Origin: Nesterenkonia natronophila
Lineage (GTDB): Bacteria > Actinomycetota > Actinomycetes > Actinomycetales > Micrococcaceae
Assembly: GCF_003595215.1 (NCBI RefSeq)
Contig: NZ_QYZP01000001.1
Location: forward strand, 62,001-126,000
Length of the DNA stretch: 64,000 nucleotides
Direction of reading: 5' to 3'
The notes beneath the pieces are model-generated. The model saw only the letters and a list, made by a program, of their open reading frames with translations, searched no databases and was not told where the DNA came from. This document shows positions 53,403-63,386 of the stretch, in pieces; within the stretch, counting starts at the first letter, position 1, and each line of letters opens with the position of its first letter. The translations under genes and the position numbers were made by a program.

Positions 53403-54761
53403 TCATGAGCTGACCTCCTGCATGTCCAGGGTAGGTGCCGAGCGGCGGAAGCCTCTAGTCAGTACGATCAACCAGAGAAGACCTATGGCAACCCATCCGA
53501 AGCCCACCATGAAGGTCTCTGCAGTGAGTGAGGTCCATAGCCAGAGGCAGAGCCCCACCCCGAGAAGCGGAAGCATCACATACTTAACCGCGTCGTACCC
53601 GACGTACCGCTTCTGATCGATCGCGTAGTGCTTGAGGACGCTCAAGTTCACGAAGCTGAACGCAATCAGTGCTCCGAAACTGATCATTGAAGAAGCCAAC
53701 CCCAGCGGGAACACCAGCGCCAGAAGCGAGACCCCTCCTACGATCAGCGCCGCCACATACGGCGTCCGGAACCGCTTGTGGAGCACACCGAAGATCTTTC
53801 GAGGCAGCACACCGTCGCGCCCCATGGAGAAAAGTATTCGCGAAACTGAAACTTGGGAGGCGATTGCCGAAGCGATACAACCCGACACATACGCAGCTGT
53901 GAAGAATGCTGCCAAGAAGGCGCCACCGGCCTGAGTCATCACATCAACAGCCGCTGTATCGGGATCAGTAAAGCTTTCGTAATTGGGGAAGACCATGTGG
54001 CCAACCCAGGAGAGGAAGACAAACAACGCGCCCGCCGTCAGTGTGCAGATCACAATTGCCCGCGGAATGGTCGTGCGCGGGTTCTGAGTCTCCTCTGACA
54101 GGGTCGAGACCGCGTCGAATCCGAGGAACGAAAGGCAGAGGATCGCTGCCCCGGCTGCAATAGCTGTAAATTGGAAGTCAGCGTTCATGAACGGCTCGAA
54201 CGGACTGATGGTCTCGGCGTAACCACTAAATGTCACGAAGCTCATCAAAGCGAAGACCACAATGAAGACCACCTGTATGCCAACCAACACACTGTTCATA
54301 CTGGCAGCGACCTTGATGCCAAGAATGTTCATTGCGGTGACTAAAACAATGGCAGCGACAATGATGGCCCAGACGGGAAGATCAGGCATCGCGGCGTTCA
54401 AATATAGACCAATAACCATGAAGTTGATCATGGGAAGGAACAGATAATCGAGCAGCAGGGCCCAACCAGCCGCAAAGCCGATCCCTGAGCCGAAGGACTG
54501 TTGTGTGTAGGTGTATGCCGAACCCGCGATGGGGAACGCCTTCACCATATTGGCATACGCTAGCGCCGTGACGATCATCGCCGCGAGCGTGAACAGATAA
54601 GCCATAGGCAGATGACCGGCTGTGACCTGAGTGACGATGCCGTAGGTAGTGAATACTGTCAGCGGCACCATATATGCGAGACCGAAAAATACCGCTGCAG
54701 GGAGCCCTAGGGTGCGCTTGAGGCCTGCGGGGGCCCGGGTAGGCGTTTGAATGGAGGTCAA
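53403..54761 (-). CDS. APC-family amino acid/amine permease
   Basis: This 452-residue permease has about twelve helices. Early LGLPAAVFFGLAYMVPLTVFTTYG and YANMVKAFPIAGSAYTYTQQSFG, and later FLGFDAVSTLSEETQNP, are APC signatures. I choose the TTG at 54761 (TSIQTPTRAPAG), preceded by AAGGAG; the longer reading frame runs into the upstream gene. It is the last gene of the amine oxidase-amidase-amidohydrolase operon, ten bases after the amidohydrolase, and likely imports an amine or amide substrate. The transposase remnant begins just beyond its stop. Confidence 0.9.
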   Translation of the reverse strand: MTSIQTPTRAPAGLKRTLGLPAAVFFGLAYMVPLTVFTTYGIVTQVTAGHLPMAYLFTLAAMIVTALAYANMVKAFPIAGSAYTYTQQSFGSGIGFAAGWALLLDYLFLPMINFMVIGLYLNAAMPDLPVWAIIVAAIVLVTAMNILGIKVAASMNSVLVGIQVVFIVVFALMSFVTFSGYAETISPFEPFMNADFQFTAIAAGAAILCLSFLGFDAVSTLSEETQNPRTTIPRAIVICTLTAGALFVFLSWVGHMVFPNYESFTDPDTAAVDVMTQAGGAFLAAFFTAAYVSGCIASAIASQVSVSRILFSMGRDGVLPRKIFGVLHKRFRTPYVAALIVGGVSLLALVFPLGLASSMISFGALIAFSFVNLSVLKHYAIDQKRYVGYDAVKYVMLPLLGVGLCLWLWTSLTAETFMVGFGWVAIGLLWLIVLTRGFRRSAPTLDMQEVSS

Positions 54762-54771
54762 GGGGGTCTCC

Positions 54772-56421
54772 TTATGAGTGATAAACGGGCGCGCCACCGA
54801 GCATGGTGAGCCGTACCGGTAGGTTGACGAGTTGATCTGCATCCGCCGTGAGGGGATCTTCCTCCCAAAGCGTCAGGTCCGCGATGGCTCCTGGCGCAAT
54901 AACGCCGAGGTCCCCATGGCCAAGGGCCTCGGCAGCCCACCGCGTATACGCAAGGAGCGTCTCCTGACCGCTCAGACGCTGGCGGGGTTCGAAGACCGGT
55001 GCCTCTGGATTTCCGGGCTCCCGGCGCAACCTGGCCCAAGCCATTCCCACCCGGGCGTCCTGCTGGGCCACGGGCCAGTCGGAACCCAAGACAACCCGAC
55101 CGCCCGCGTCGAGGATGTCTTTAACCCGATACGCGTGTGCTACCCGTTCGGAGCCGAGGCGAGCTGCGAAGGAATCAGAGTTGTCCCCCTCTCGCCATTG
55201 CATATGCAGCGGCTGCATGGAAGCCACAACTCCGGTGTCGGCGAGCGCGGCAACGTCTTCGTCAGTCAGCGTCTCAAGGTGTTCAACTCGATGTGGGGTG
55301 CCCTTGAGTGAGTGGGCAGGACCGGTGGGGCCATCCAATGAGCGGTAGACGGAGACAGCTTGGGCTACTCCGGCATCGCCACAAGAGTGGGTGGCAAGCT
55401 GATATCCAGCGTGGTGATAGGCCCGGCAAACTTCCTCATAACGCCCTACGGAGTGCCAGAAGGGACTGGATGAATCCCCCTCAGTATCCGGCTCATGGAG
55501 CCAGGCTGTGCCGTTGTCTATGACGCCGTCGATGAACATCTTGATCATACTGACTTGGTAACGAGGCCCCCCGGGATACCCACGGCCACATCTCCCCCGC
55601 AACCGTAGACGTTCCTCGACTGCCGCATCATCATCGCCCGGTTGGTGCCAAAGACCGAGGTGAAGGCGTACCGGTAGGCCACCGGGAAGTTGCTCCACGG
55701 CGTCGAGGGTTTGGAACGTGGCGGGTCGTCCATCCATTACAGCTGCGCTAGTGACACCGCTGGCCGCGCTTCTGAGGAGAGTCCTTCTCACCCGCTCCGC
55801 GAGGTTGCCATTCTCCTGGTCAGGGGCGGCGTCCAGTAATCTCATATACGCGGGAATCTCCCGCAACTCACCGGTTGGCTTTCCGTCGGGACCCACTACA
55901 ATCTCACTGGCGTCCGAGAAAGTTTCACTACCGTTGATGTTTGCGGCTTCCATAGCCGCAGCGTTGGCCAGACCGGTATGCAGGTCGTAGAAGACAAGTG
56001 CTAGAGGCCGCCCAGCCGCAGCCTCCTCAAAGAGGTCACCCCGGATTCCCGTGGCATCAAAGGCTTTGTAATCGAGATTCCATCCGCGGATCCACGCACC
56101 GGGCGGAAGATTTACCGAGAACGCCCCAAGCGCCTCACGCACCTGATTCAGAGTGGTCAATCCTCCAAGATCGAGTCCTACGGTGAGTTCAGTGCCCCAC
56201 ACTGGGTGCATGTGGGAGTCAATGAGCCCCGGCGTGAGAACTGCCCCAACTGCGTCGATGATGTGCGTAGTGCTCTGTGCGAGCGCCAGGACCTCCTTAT
56301 CTCGACCGACCGAGACGATTCGTCCGTCCGAGATGGCGACCGCGGTTTCAACTGCATATCCGACTCCCGCCGATTGGCTCATGGGACGAATACGCGCGTT
56401 AAGGATGATTGTGTCTACCAT
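54772..56421 (-). CDS. YtcJ-like metal-dependent amidohydrolase
   Basis: This 549-residue amidohydrolase_3 family enzyme has a TIM barrel with metal motif DSHMHPVWG (HxH near residue 69), a middle QLATHSCGDAG, and the late aspartate in VVLGSDWPVA. Composite edge domains are at both ends (TIILNARIRPM at the start, IADLTLWEEDPL at the end). Members deacylate N-acyl amines or hydrolyse amides. It lies between an amidase and a permease gene. Substrate unknown; with an amine oxidase in the operon an N-acylated amine is a reasonable guess. Confidence 0.88.
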   Translation of the reverse strand: MVDTIILNARIRPMSQSAGVGYAVETAVAISDGRIVSVGRDKEVLALAQSTTHIIDAVGAVLTPGLIDSHMHPVWGTELTVGLDLGGLTTLNQVREALGAFSVNLPPGAWIRGWNLDYKAFDATGIRGDLFEEAAAGRPLALVFYDLHTGLANAAAMEAANINGSETFSDASEIVVGPDGKPTGELREIPAYMRLLDAAPDQENGNLAERVRRTLLRSAASGVTSAAVMDGRPATFQTLDAVEQLPGGLPVRLHLGLWHQPGDDDAAVEERLRLRGRCGRGYPGGPRYQVSMIKMFIDGVIDNGTAWLHEPDTEGDSSSPFWHSVGRYEEVCRAYHHAGYQLATHSCGDAGVAQAVSVYRSLDGPTGPAHSLKGTPHRVEHLETLTDEDVAALADTGVVASMQPLHMQWREGDNSDSFAARLGSERVAHAYRVKDILDAGGRVVLGSDWPVAQQDARVGMAWARLRREPGNPEAPVFEPRQRLSGQETLLAYTRWAAEALGHGDLGVIAPGAIADLTLWEEDPLTADADQLVNLPVRLTMLGGAPVYHS

Positions 56422-56529
56422 ATCGACACCTTACATCGATTTATGCTTCGTTATCAGTAGTAGAAACGAATTTTATGCATGAAAAGCGAATTAACCGCGC
56501 TCTCTCTGGTTAACCTAGAGTTGCAGCCT

Positions 56530-58257
56530 TTACAAGCGCGGCGTTCGAACAGGCTCAGTCCTTCGCGGCCCTGTCTGCTCGAACGCAGCCGCGATCTGAA
56601 GCAACCTTGTGTCGTCGTAGGCCCGCCCTGCAAAGGTCAACCCAACCGGCATGCCGATGCCATCAATCGTTCCCATCGGTACCGTTACCGTGGGGACCCC
56701 CAAATGCCGAGGTACCAGGTTGCCATTGGCAACCCACACCCCGTTCCGCCACGCGATGTCGGCAGACTGGAGATTATGGTCTGCGTCCGCCGGGGCCACG
56801 TCAGCAACCGCTGGGAAAACCACCGCGTCGAGTCCGAGAGCATCCATCCAGTCCTCGAGATCTAGGACGCGGCTTCTTTCCAGTCCGCGCAACCCCCTTT
56901 CCAAGTGGGGGATGGCCGTCAAAGGAAACCGGCCCTTTTTTCGCAGAAACTCGGGGTAAGTGGCAATATCGTCATGAAATCCGGTGTATCGATCAGGAAG
57001 AGCTCCTTCGGGCGCCGGGAAGATTTGTTCCCCGTCGACATCTGCCAGGCGGTTCAGAGACGGATCACCATTCGCTGCAAGGAAGTCATCCCAAGCCCAG
57101 GCGGACAGGTCAAGGAGCTCGTGTTCTAGAAAGGCTGGATCGACCAACCCACGGGTGGCAATCGTCGGCATGCCCGGGCGGTCACCCTCATAGCGGGAGA
57201 CGACGGGAAAGTCCGTCTCAACGACTGTGGCACCGGTGCGCTCCAGGTCCTCCCGGGCCCTCTCCCAAAGCTCGATGACACCCGGTCGCACCCGAATAGC
57301 CTGTCCAGTTGCCCCACCTATGCCTCGCCTCTGGCCTTCGCCTCCCGGGCCGCTCCCGGCGGCCGGGTCGGTCCCGATGTACATCTTTGGTGCGCCAAAA
57401 CGCAGCCCGGAGAGCAAACTGTGAGCCGCGGTCTCGTTCTCAGGACGCAACGTTGGGTAGCTCCGCGGCCGGACGCTCTCGACTCTGGGGAGAGCGACCC
57501 AAGGCTGAGTCCGCCACAAATCGCCACGAGATGAGGAATCCTCCTTGACGATTACATCAAGAACTTCAAGCAGGTCCGCCATGGTGCGAGTGTGCGGCAC
57601 GACCACATCCATCGTGGGCACCAGAGGCCAATTCCCTCGTAAAGAAACCACCCCGCGCGAGGGCGTGTAGGCGCAGAGAGCATTATGTGACGCTGGAGCC
57701 CGTCCGGAGGACCAAGTTTCCTCTCCAAGTCCGAAAGCTGCGAAGCTAGCCGCCGTCGCAGTGCCGGATCCGTTGGAGGATCCAGAAGCAAAAGCCGATG
57801 TCAGGTACTCACCGTTATAAGGACTTTCAGCCCGCCCGTAAAGTCCGCGCTGCATGCCGCCATTGGCCATCGGCGGCATATTCGTGAGACCAAGCAGGAT
57901 CGCTCCTCCGGCTCGGAGCATTTCGATAACGAAGGCATCCTGCTGGGCCACGAGATTTGCGAACGCGGGGGAACCTGCAGCGACGGTCAGGCCACGAACT
58001 TTGAAGCTGTTCTTGGCTGTGTAGGGGATTCCATCGAGAGGACCCAGTGTCTGGTTGCGGCGCCGTCGACTGTCCGAAGCTCTTGCCTCCGCTAACGCGT
58101 CTAGATTGTCGACTATGACCGAGTTCAGCTGAATACCGTTTCGATCATAGGCCGCGATTCGACGCATGTACTCTTCCACCAGCTTCTCGCTGGTCGTCAG
58201 ACCCTTTTCAAGTGCGGCACGCAACTCTGAAATGGTTGCCTCAACAACGTCGACCAA
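56530..58257 (-). CDS. Amidase-signature family amidase
   Basis: This 575-residue amidase has a Ser-cisSer-Lys catalytic triad: Lys in IPYTAKNSFKVRG, then the GSSNGSGTATAASFAAFGLG segment, and the nucleophile region EETWSSGRAPASHNALC. It hydrolyses amides to acid and ammonia or amine. The typical GGSIR is replaced by WSSGR, which occurs in a subgroup of bacterial amidases. A charged region near 290-320 includes GSGPGGEGQRRGIGG, an unusual loop. It lies between the amine oxidase and amidohydrolase genes, with 108 bases of AT-rich sequence before the latter. Confidence 0.88.
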   Translation of the reverse strand: MVDVVEATISELRAALEKGLTTSEKLVEEYMRRIAAYDRNGIQLNSVIVDNLDALAEARASDSRRRRNQTLGPLDGIPYTAKNSFKVRGLTVAAGSPAFANLVAQQDAFVIEMLRAGGAILLGLTNMPPMANGGMQRGLYGRAESPYNGEYLTSAFASGSSNGSGTATAASFAAFGLGEETWSSGRAPASHNALCAYTPSRGVVSLRGNWPLVPTMDVVVPHTRTMADLLEVLDVIVKEDSSSRGDLWRTQPWVALPRVESVRPRSYPTLRPENETAAHSLLSGLRFGAPKMYIGTDPAAGSGPGGEGQRRGIGGATGQAIRVRPGVIELWERAREDLERTGATVVETDFPVVSRYEGDRPGMPTIATRGLVDPAFLEHELLDLSAWAWDDFLAANGDPSLNRLADVDGEQIFPAPEGALPDRYTGFHDDIATYPEFLRKKGRFPLTAIPHLERGLRGLERSRVLDLEDWMDALGLDAVVFPAVADVAPADADHNLQSADIAWRNGVWVANGNLVPRHLGVPTVTVPMGTIDGIGMPVGLTFAGRAYDDTRLLQIAAAFEQTGPRRTEPVRTPRL

Positions 58258-58385
58258 TGCTGCTGCTCCTCTACGTCCAGCAGTTCTAACTGGCCGGACT
58301 TTGGTCGGTTTACGAATCGAACTCGCGCGGCCTCGCGGTCACTGGTTGGTCGTCAGAACGCGCACCAGGAGCCATGGGCTGAACT

Positions 58386-59837
58386 TCATCTCTCTTGAGC
58401 CAGACCCGCATGCAGAGCAAGGATGTCCTCAGCTGCTCGTCTGCCTTGTCGAAGCGCACCGTCCACGTGCTGGTAACCTTCCGCTGCAATATCGGAACAA
58501 GCCCAATGCAGAGCCCCCACCGGCTCTCGTTGGAGTGGACCATAGCGGTGCAGACCTCCAAGATCGAAACTGGCGGCGTAGGCGCCACGAGTCCATTCTT
58601 CAGAAGCGAAATCCGACTCATAGTAAACTTCCGGCTCACGCGCCTCGTGTCCCAGATACCGCGACAGCGACTCCAGAATTTTGGCTCGCCGATCAGCGTC
58701 CGAGACTGCGAGTAGCTCGTCTGCTGTCTCATCGCTTACGAAGGCAACCAGGGTCCCTCGCTCATCGTTGTAATTAGTGTTGTCATAGACTTCCTGGCAG
58801 GTCTCAGCGGGTCCAAAGCCGGTGCCGGATAGCCCCTTGGTCCGCCAGAAGGGTGTGGAGTAAACCGCATGAACCTTGATGACAAGTCCCATGGATTGAT
58901 GTTGGTGCATTTGGTGCTGTTCTCGAGGCAGCGGGGGATCAAAATTGATAGCCCCATAAAGGTTCGGAGGAACTGCGATTACTGCGAACCGGGACTCCAC
59001 GGTCATCTGATCGGACCAGACGGTGATTCTGCCCGCAACGCTGCCTTTGGCCGCTTGGGGTTCATCACGAGCTTGCGCGGTTGCCTTCCTGCGAATAGCG
59101 CGAACCGGCGTGTTGAGGTGAACGACTCCCTCACCTAGTTCCAAAGCGAGTCTTTCGGAGACCGACTGCATGCCCCCAATCACTCGACGGTCGAGGATGA
59201 AGTCTTCGTCGGTGAGGTTGGAGAAAGATCCAGCCGACGCAGCCATCAATATTGCCTGAAGGGCAGAGAATGCGTGGGCCGGCTTAGTGAGCATGCCGCC
59301 GGCAACGAAGAGTCCCACAGTTTGGCAGGCCAATTCGTCCCCAGACTGGAGCCTTAGCCAATGATGAAAAGAGACTGTGTCTAACTCCCGAGCCCGAGGA
59401 TGAGCCCATGGTGCAGCGGGATCAATTTCATCCGAAAGTTCGTCGAGTAAATGCGTCAGCCGGTTGATCTCCAGGGTGGTCTCTGCCGTGCCAGGGAAGT
59501 CGTTCCCGTCATAAATGTGCCGCTCACCGTCAGGAGCCATGTAGACACTTGACCCGTCACGATGACGGGCAAATGTTTGCATATCCAATGCATCCAAAAG
59601 GCCAAGTAACTCGGTTTGATCCGGCGATACCCACTGTCCCCCGACCTCCAAGCGTGCCCCATTTACAGTACTTGACCAGGTCCGCCCACCCACACGGTCT
59701 CGTGCCTCCAACACAATGACACTTAGTCCGTCCTCCTGTAAGCGGCGCGCAGCCATCAACCCAGCCGGTCCGGCTCCGACCACGACTACGTCACTGCGGA
59801 TGGGATGTTTGCTTCCTATTGTGCGCGTTCCAACCAT
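58386..59837 (-). CDS. Flavin-containing monoamine oxidase
   Basis: This 483-residue amine oxidase starts with DVVVVGAGPAGLMAARRLQ and VIVLEARDRVGGRTW, the FAD-binding motif of monoamine and polyamine oxidases. LEVGGQWVSPDQTELLGLL and the C-terminal ACSDIAAEGYQHVDGALRQG with GRRAAEDIL complete the fold. It oxidises primary amines to aldehydes with hydrogen peroxide. No signal peptide is seen, so it is cytoplasmic. It is the first gene of the minus-strand operon with amidase, amidohydrolase and permease; an amide-linked amine could be released and then oxidised. Confidence 0.92.
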   Translation of the reverse strand: MVGTRTIGSKHPIRSDVVVVGAGPAGLMAARRLQEDGLSVIVLEARDRVGGRTWSSTVNGARLEVGGQWVSPDQTELLGLLDALDMQTFARHRDGSSVYMAPDGERHIYDGNDFPGTAETTLEINRLTHLLDELSDEIDPAAPWAHPRARELDTVSFHHWLRLQSGDELACQTVGLFVAGGMLTKPAHAFSALQAILMAASAGSFSNLTDEDFILDRRVIGGMQSVSERLALELGEGVVHLNTPVRAIRRKATAQARDEPQAAKGSVAGRITVWSDQMTVESRFAVIAVPPNLYGAINFDPPLPREQHQMHQHQSMGLVIKVHAVYSTPFWRTKGLSGTGFGPAETCQEVYDNTNYNDERGTLVAFVSDETADELLAVSDADRRAKILESLSRYLGHEAREPEVYYESDFASEEWTRGAYAASFDLGGLHRYGPLQREPVGALHWACSDIAAEGYQHVDGALRQGRRAAEDILALHAGLAQER

Positions 59838-60219
59838 GCTCCAACAATATACGCAATCAGCGCTCTAAGCCTATCTGTATGACGAAATTAGTTGCAATAT
59901 GGTCTAAACACGACGGAAGAATGTCCACACGCACGGTTCCTTTTCGACCGCAAGAAGTAAGAGCTCTCCGTTGCGGCGTTGCCCCCAGCCATATTCGCTC
60001 GTCCACCTCATCGAACCCCAGAGGGGCCCCGAGTTACTCATCCCCCGAACCACCAACGAGAACTTCATCAACGATTCGCGGCATAATCGAAGAACACTCA
60101 GACGCAGACGCCCTTAGCTGCGCAGAGACTCAACTTGCCCCGCGTGTGACGCTCGGTGATATCTGTCAACATCGCCTCGTCCGGGCCCTCGGAGATAGGA
60201 GCTTAAGCCCTAGGGTGAT
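59838..60219. other. 382-base intergenic region with a transposase remnant
   Basis: Upstream of the amine oxidase gene this stretch has an AT-rich left end (59838-59910), probably its promoter. No intact gene is seen. The right half contains the minus-strand IS3-type remnant described separately. Confidence 0.6.
60098..60190 (-). pseudogene. Short IS3-family transposase fragment
   Basis: On the minus strand the frame ending at 60098 reads LTDITERHTRGKLSLCAAK before a stop, which lines up with the LTDITEHRTGEGKLYLCAIKD core of IS3 integrases and with the NQLWLSDITEPK segment of the remnant at 52724-53366. It is in the opposite orientation to that copy. Only about 30 codons are recognisable. 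Confidence 0.65.
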
Positions 60220-61626
60220 CTAGTTCCCATGCCTGTCAAAACCCTGTCGCTCCATGGCGCCCCAGGACTTGTTTTTTCTTAGGTAAGTGAGAATGGCGAA
60301 GGCCCTCCAGAGGGCGTTCAGCTGCCGGTATCCAAAATTTTCCAGCACGGCATAGGCCGTGAGTCTAACCAGATCCGACCATCGGTGATAGCGCCGAAGT
60401 CGCATTTCCTCTAGCAGAACAGCCGCGATAGATAATATGATTCCCAGCCCGACGGCTGCGACGAAGAAGGCCAAGGCGAATCCGATGTCAAGGATTCCTA
60501 AAAACAGTCCTGTTGCAAATGCTAAATATCCGACGAGCTCTATTACTGGCCCTACCGCTTCAAAGAAAACAAAGTAAGGCATTCCCAACAGCCCTACTGT
60601 TCCATAGCGAGGTTTGAAAAGCATAGAGCGGTGATGATGGAGGGTGTCGAGCAGGCCCCTGTGCCATCGGTCCCGCTGCCGACGTAGTACTCGAAGCGAG
60701 GACGGAACTTCTGTCCAGGCAACTGGGTCGGGGACGAAGACTATCCTTTCCCTGGACTTATCGTTCCGGAGGGTGCGCTGCAGCCGGGTCACGAGTTCCA
60801 TATCCTCACCCACGGTGTCGGATAGGTAGCCGCCGACGGCGACTACATCGCGCCGCCGGAACATGCCGAACGCGCCGGAAATGATTAGCAACGCGTTTAG
60901 TGAGCTCCAACCAGTTCGGCCGGCGAGGAAAGCCCGCAGGTATTCCACAATCTGGAAATTTGGTAGGGATCGTGGGGAAGTTTTCACGTCGGTGACCCTG
61001 CCAGCTTCGACCGTGCATCCGTTCGCCACGCGAACGATGCCCCCTACCGCCGCAACATCGCTAGATTCGATCATGGGACGGGCTACGCGTAAGAGGGCAT
61101 CTTCTTCCAGGATGACGTCGGCGTCGATACAGCAAATGAGAGGGTGCCGCGCGGCACAGATCCCAGCGTTGAGAGCATCTGCTTTCCCCCCATTCGTCTT
61201 GTCGACGAGGAGCATATTCTCCGTCGCCGAGGTGTAGACGACATTGACAGGTTGAGTTTCCAGCTCTTGTTGGATTCTCTGGTCAGAGGCCTTCAGTCCA
61301 AACTTTTCACGCAGGATCTCAACTGTACGGTCTTTCGAGCCGTCATTGATTACCACCACTTCGAAGCGAGGGTAGTTGAGTGCAAGGAATGAACGAACGC
61401 TGGCCACTATGTTGGCTTCCTCATTGAATGCAGGGACTATCAGAGACACAGCAGGTGCGTACTTCGACACCGCCATCTCTGCGAATCCGGAAAAAACTTC
61501 CCGTCGTGCGTAGTCGGAGATTTCCCGGAACGAAATGGCGTAAAGCGCCAAGTAGAATCCATTCAGTCCTAGAAAATAGCAGAGGATGCCGTAGTTGATG
61601 GCTAAGATTAATCCTTCCACAGTCAC
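60220..61626 (-). CDS. Membrane glycosyltransferase family 2 (polysaccharide synthase)
   Basis: This 468-residue processive-type glycosyltransferase has an N-terminal helix, a GT-A domain with SLIVPAFNEEANIVASVRS, INDGSKDRT, DxD in CCIDADVIL, TVGEDMEL and QRDRWHRG (the QxxRW motif), and at least three C-terminal helices. This is the layout of poly-N-acetylglucosamine, cellulose or hyaluronan synthases. The gene overlaps the end of the HEAT-repeat gene by four bases, so they form one operon. The polymer is unknown. A GH16-type enzyme gene nearby suggests a glucan-like product, which is inference. Confidence 0.9.
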   Translation of the reverse strand: MTVEGLILAINYGILCYFLGLNGFYLALYAISFREISDYARREVFSGFAEMAVSKYAPAVSLIVPAFNEEANIVASVRSFLALNYPRFEVVVINDGSKDRTVEILREKFGLKASDQRIQQELETQPVNVVYTSATENMLLVDKTNGGKADALNAGICAARHPLICCIDADVILEEDALLRVARPMIESSDVAAVGGIVRVANGCTVEAGRVTDVKTSPRSLPNFQIVEYLRAFLAGRTGWSSLNALLIISGAFGMFRRRDVVAVGGYLSDTVGEDMELVTRLQRTLRNDKSRERIVFVPDPVAWTEVPSSLRVLRRQRDRWHRGLLDTLHHHRSMLFKPRYGTVGLLGMPYFVFFEAVGPVIELVGYLAFATGLFLGILDIGFALAFFVAAVGLGIILSIAAVLLEEMRLRRYHRWSDLVRLTAYAVLENFGYRQLNALWRAFAILTYLRKNKSWGAMERQGFDRHGN

Positions 61627-62909
61627 GCGCGCCCCCTTGCCCTTGGCTCGCTCTCGACTTTCTCCTGTGCGGCAGTCACTGTTAGCAGAGTCCCAAGAAT
61701 TTGCCGTTCAGTCTCGCCGAGGTCGGGTAGCACGTCGGTGAGGTGTCGTCTCGAGCCAGCACAGACGATGCTCGCGATCGCTTCTTGAGCGCGCCTGCCC
61801 CGCTTATCCTCCGCAGCCAGTTGTCGCGCGAATCCAGCCGTGGCGCCACTACTTTCCAGGGCCGCCACTGCGCGATCTCGGATGTCGGTTTCGGCTGAAC
61901 AAACGAGCTTCAGCAGCGCATTCTCTCCGGATGAACCCATTTTTCCGAGAGCCTCAGCGGCAGCGGTTCGCACCGAGCACACCTTGTCTGACACTAGTTG
62001 TTCAAGCGCAGAGGCCCCGGAGGTGTCGCCGATAGCTCCTCAGGCGTTCGCGGCCTGCTTCCGGACTGCCCAATCCTTGTCGCCGGCACAAGTGATCAGC
62101 AACCGCACATCACCCGGTCCGCCGCAACGCCCCAGCGCCCAAACAGCCTCAGCGCGCACCGTCGCATTGGTCGCCGTGTCGATGGTGGCCCTCAGCACCG
62201 AACGAGCCTGAGGAGAGCGCATTCCACCCAAGACACTAAGCATGGTCATGAGCCCGGTGCACCGGGAATTGTCATCGCAGGCGGACCACTCCCGCGCCCG
62301 CGAGATGAGGTGGGGTACAGCTTGGGGTCCTAACCGATCCAAGTTCTCCGCGACGCGCAGGCGGGTCAGCTCCGATGGGTCATCGAGGGTGCGCACCAGG
62401 ATATCGACCGCACTAGGTGTCGCAATTTGTGTCAGGGCACGCGCAGCGACTGCACGCACGGTCTCATCCTTATCAACCAGCAGAGCACCAAGAGCTTGAA
62501 CCTGCTCGGCGCCACCGAGATAACCTAGCCGCTCAGCCGCGCGCGCCCGGTGCCAACGGCGACGGGAGTTCAGAGCTGAGTGATTCTTGCGAACCAACCC
62601 CAAATCGTGGGCCAGCTGAGTCATGTGACCTCGAGAAGCACCACGCACGTACCTGATGCGTTCGATCAACAATGGTGTGAGGTACCGGTTGAGTTTTCTC
62701 GAACTGACACCGCACAGCGCGTCCAAACCCACGCCGTGATGGAGGTAGTTCTCTAATAGGGGTTCGAGTTTTTTCTGGTTGAGGCCCTGCCAAAGCTCCC
62801 CGATGGTACGCAGTGACTTAATGCCGACAGTGGCTAACACCATCAACAGAATGACGAGCCCCAATAGTGTGATGATGACTAGCATGGAAGTTGGTATTGA
62901 GGCACCCAT
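61623..62909 (-). pseudogene. HEAT-repeat membrane protein interrupted by an in-frame TGA
   Basis: The frame from 62909 codes for an N-terminal helix (SMLVIITLLGLVILLMVLATVG) and HEAT repeats (for example DETVRAVAARALTQIA, DWAVRKQAANA), stops at TGA 62040-62042, then continues in the same frame as GAIGDTSGASALEQLV and further repeats to 61623. The repeat phase is kept across the stop, so a single base change is the likely cause. The 289-residue front part might still be made; the back part has a GTG at 61994. HEAT repeats are protein-binding scaffolds, here probably helping the glycosyltransferase. Confidence 0.75.
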
Positions 62910-62924
62910 CGATACAATGTATCG
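62910..62924. promoter_or_regulatory. Palindrome in the HEAT/response-regulator divergent promoter
   Basis: CGATACAATGTATCG has perfect 6-base arms around a 3-base centre. It abuts the HEAT start codon and lies 48 bases before the response-regulator start, so it may be an operator for both. Confidence 0.45.
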
Positions 62925-62971
62925 GACATATGATTCGAACGTTGTTTGCGCTTTCCAATTTGGGGGTAAGA

Positions 62972-63376
62972 TTGGCGGGACTTGACGGAATTAAAACGAT
63001 GATTGTTGATGACGAGCGTGTGATTCGGCGCATGATTTCCGCCAAGCTCTCCGGCCTGGGTTGTCAAGTCAATGAGTTCGCCGATGGGCAAGAAGCCCTC
63101 GGTGCGCTACGCAAGGGCGCCAGGCCTGACATTATCCTGGTAGATAGACTCATGCCCCGACTGAACGGTCTGGAGCTGGTGCGCGAGCTTCGCAAGAGCG
63201 AAACCGATGAACTGGCTAAGTTGCCGATCATCATGCTCACCTCACGACAGGGCGAGAACGAAGTCATTGAAGGGTTGGAAGCGGGTCTAGATGACTACAT
63301 CGCCAAGCCGTTCTCCCCCGATGAGCTTGCCGCGCGGGTTCGCACCGTGCTCTGGCGCACCACTGGACGCGGTTGA
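62972..63376 (+). CDS. Single-domain response regulator
   Basis: This 134-residue CheY-like receiver has no output domain. Acidic pair Asp13-Asp14 in IVDDE, phospho-acceptor Asp58 in ILVDRLMPRLNG, the switch threonine/serine in IMLTSRQ, and lysine in YIAKPFSPDEL are all present. I choose the TTG at 62972 because GGGGG lies five to six bases upstream and the product then begins MAGLDGIKTMIVDDE; a longer upstream start has no ribosome site. No histidine kinase is in the window. It diverges from the HEAT/glycosyltransferase operon and may control polymer synthesis by protein contact. Confidence 0.9.
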   Translation: MAGLDGIKTMIVDDERVIRRMISAKLSGLGCQVNEFADGQEALGALRKGARPDIILVDRLMPRLNGLELVRELRKSETDELAKLPIIMLTSRQGENEVIEGLEAGLDDYIAKPFSPDELAARVRTVLWRTTGRG

Positions 63377-63386
63377 GCCCCTCGGA

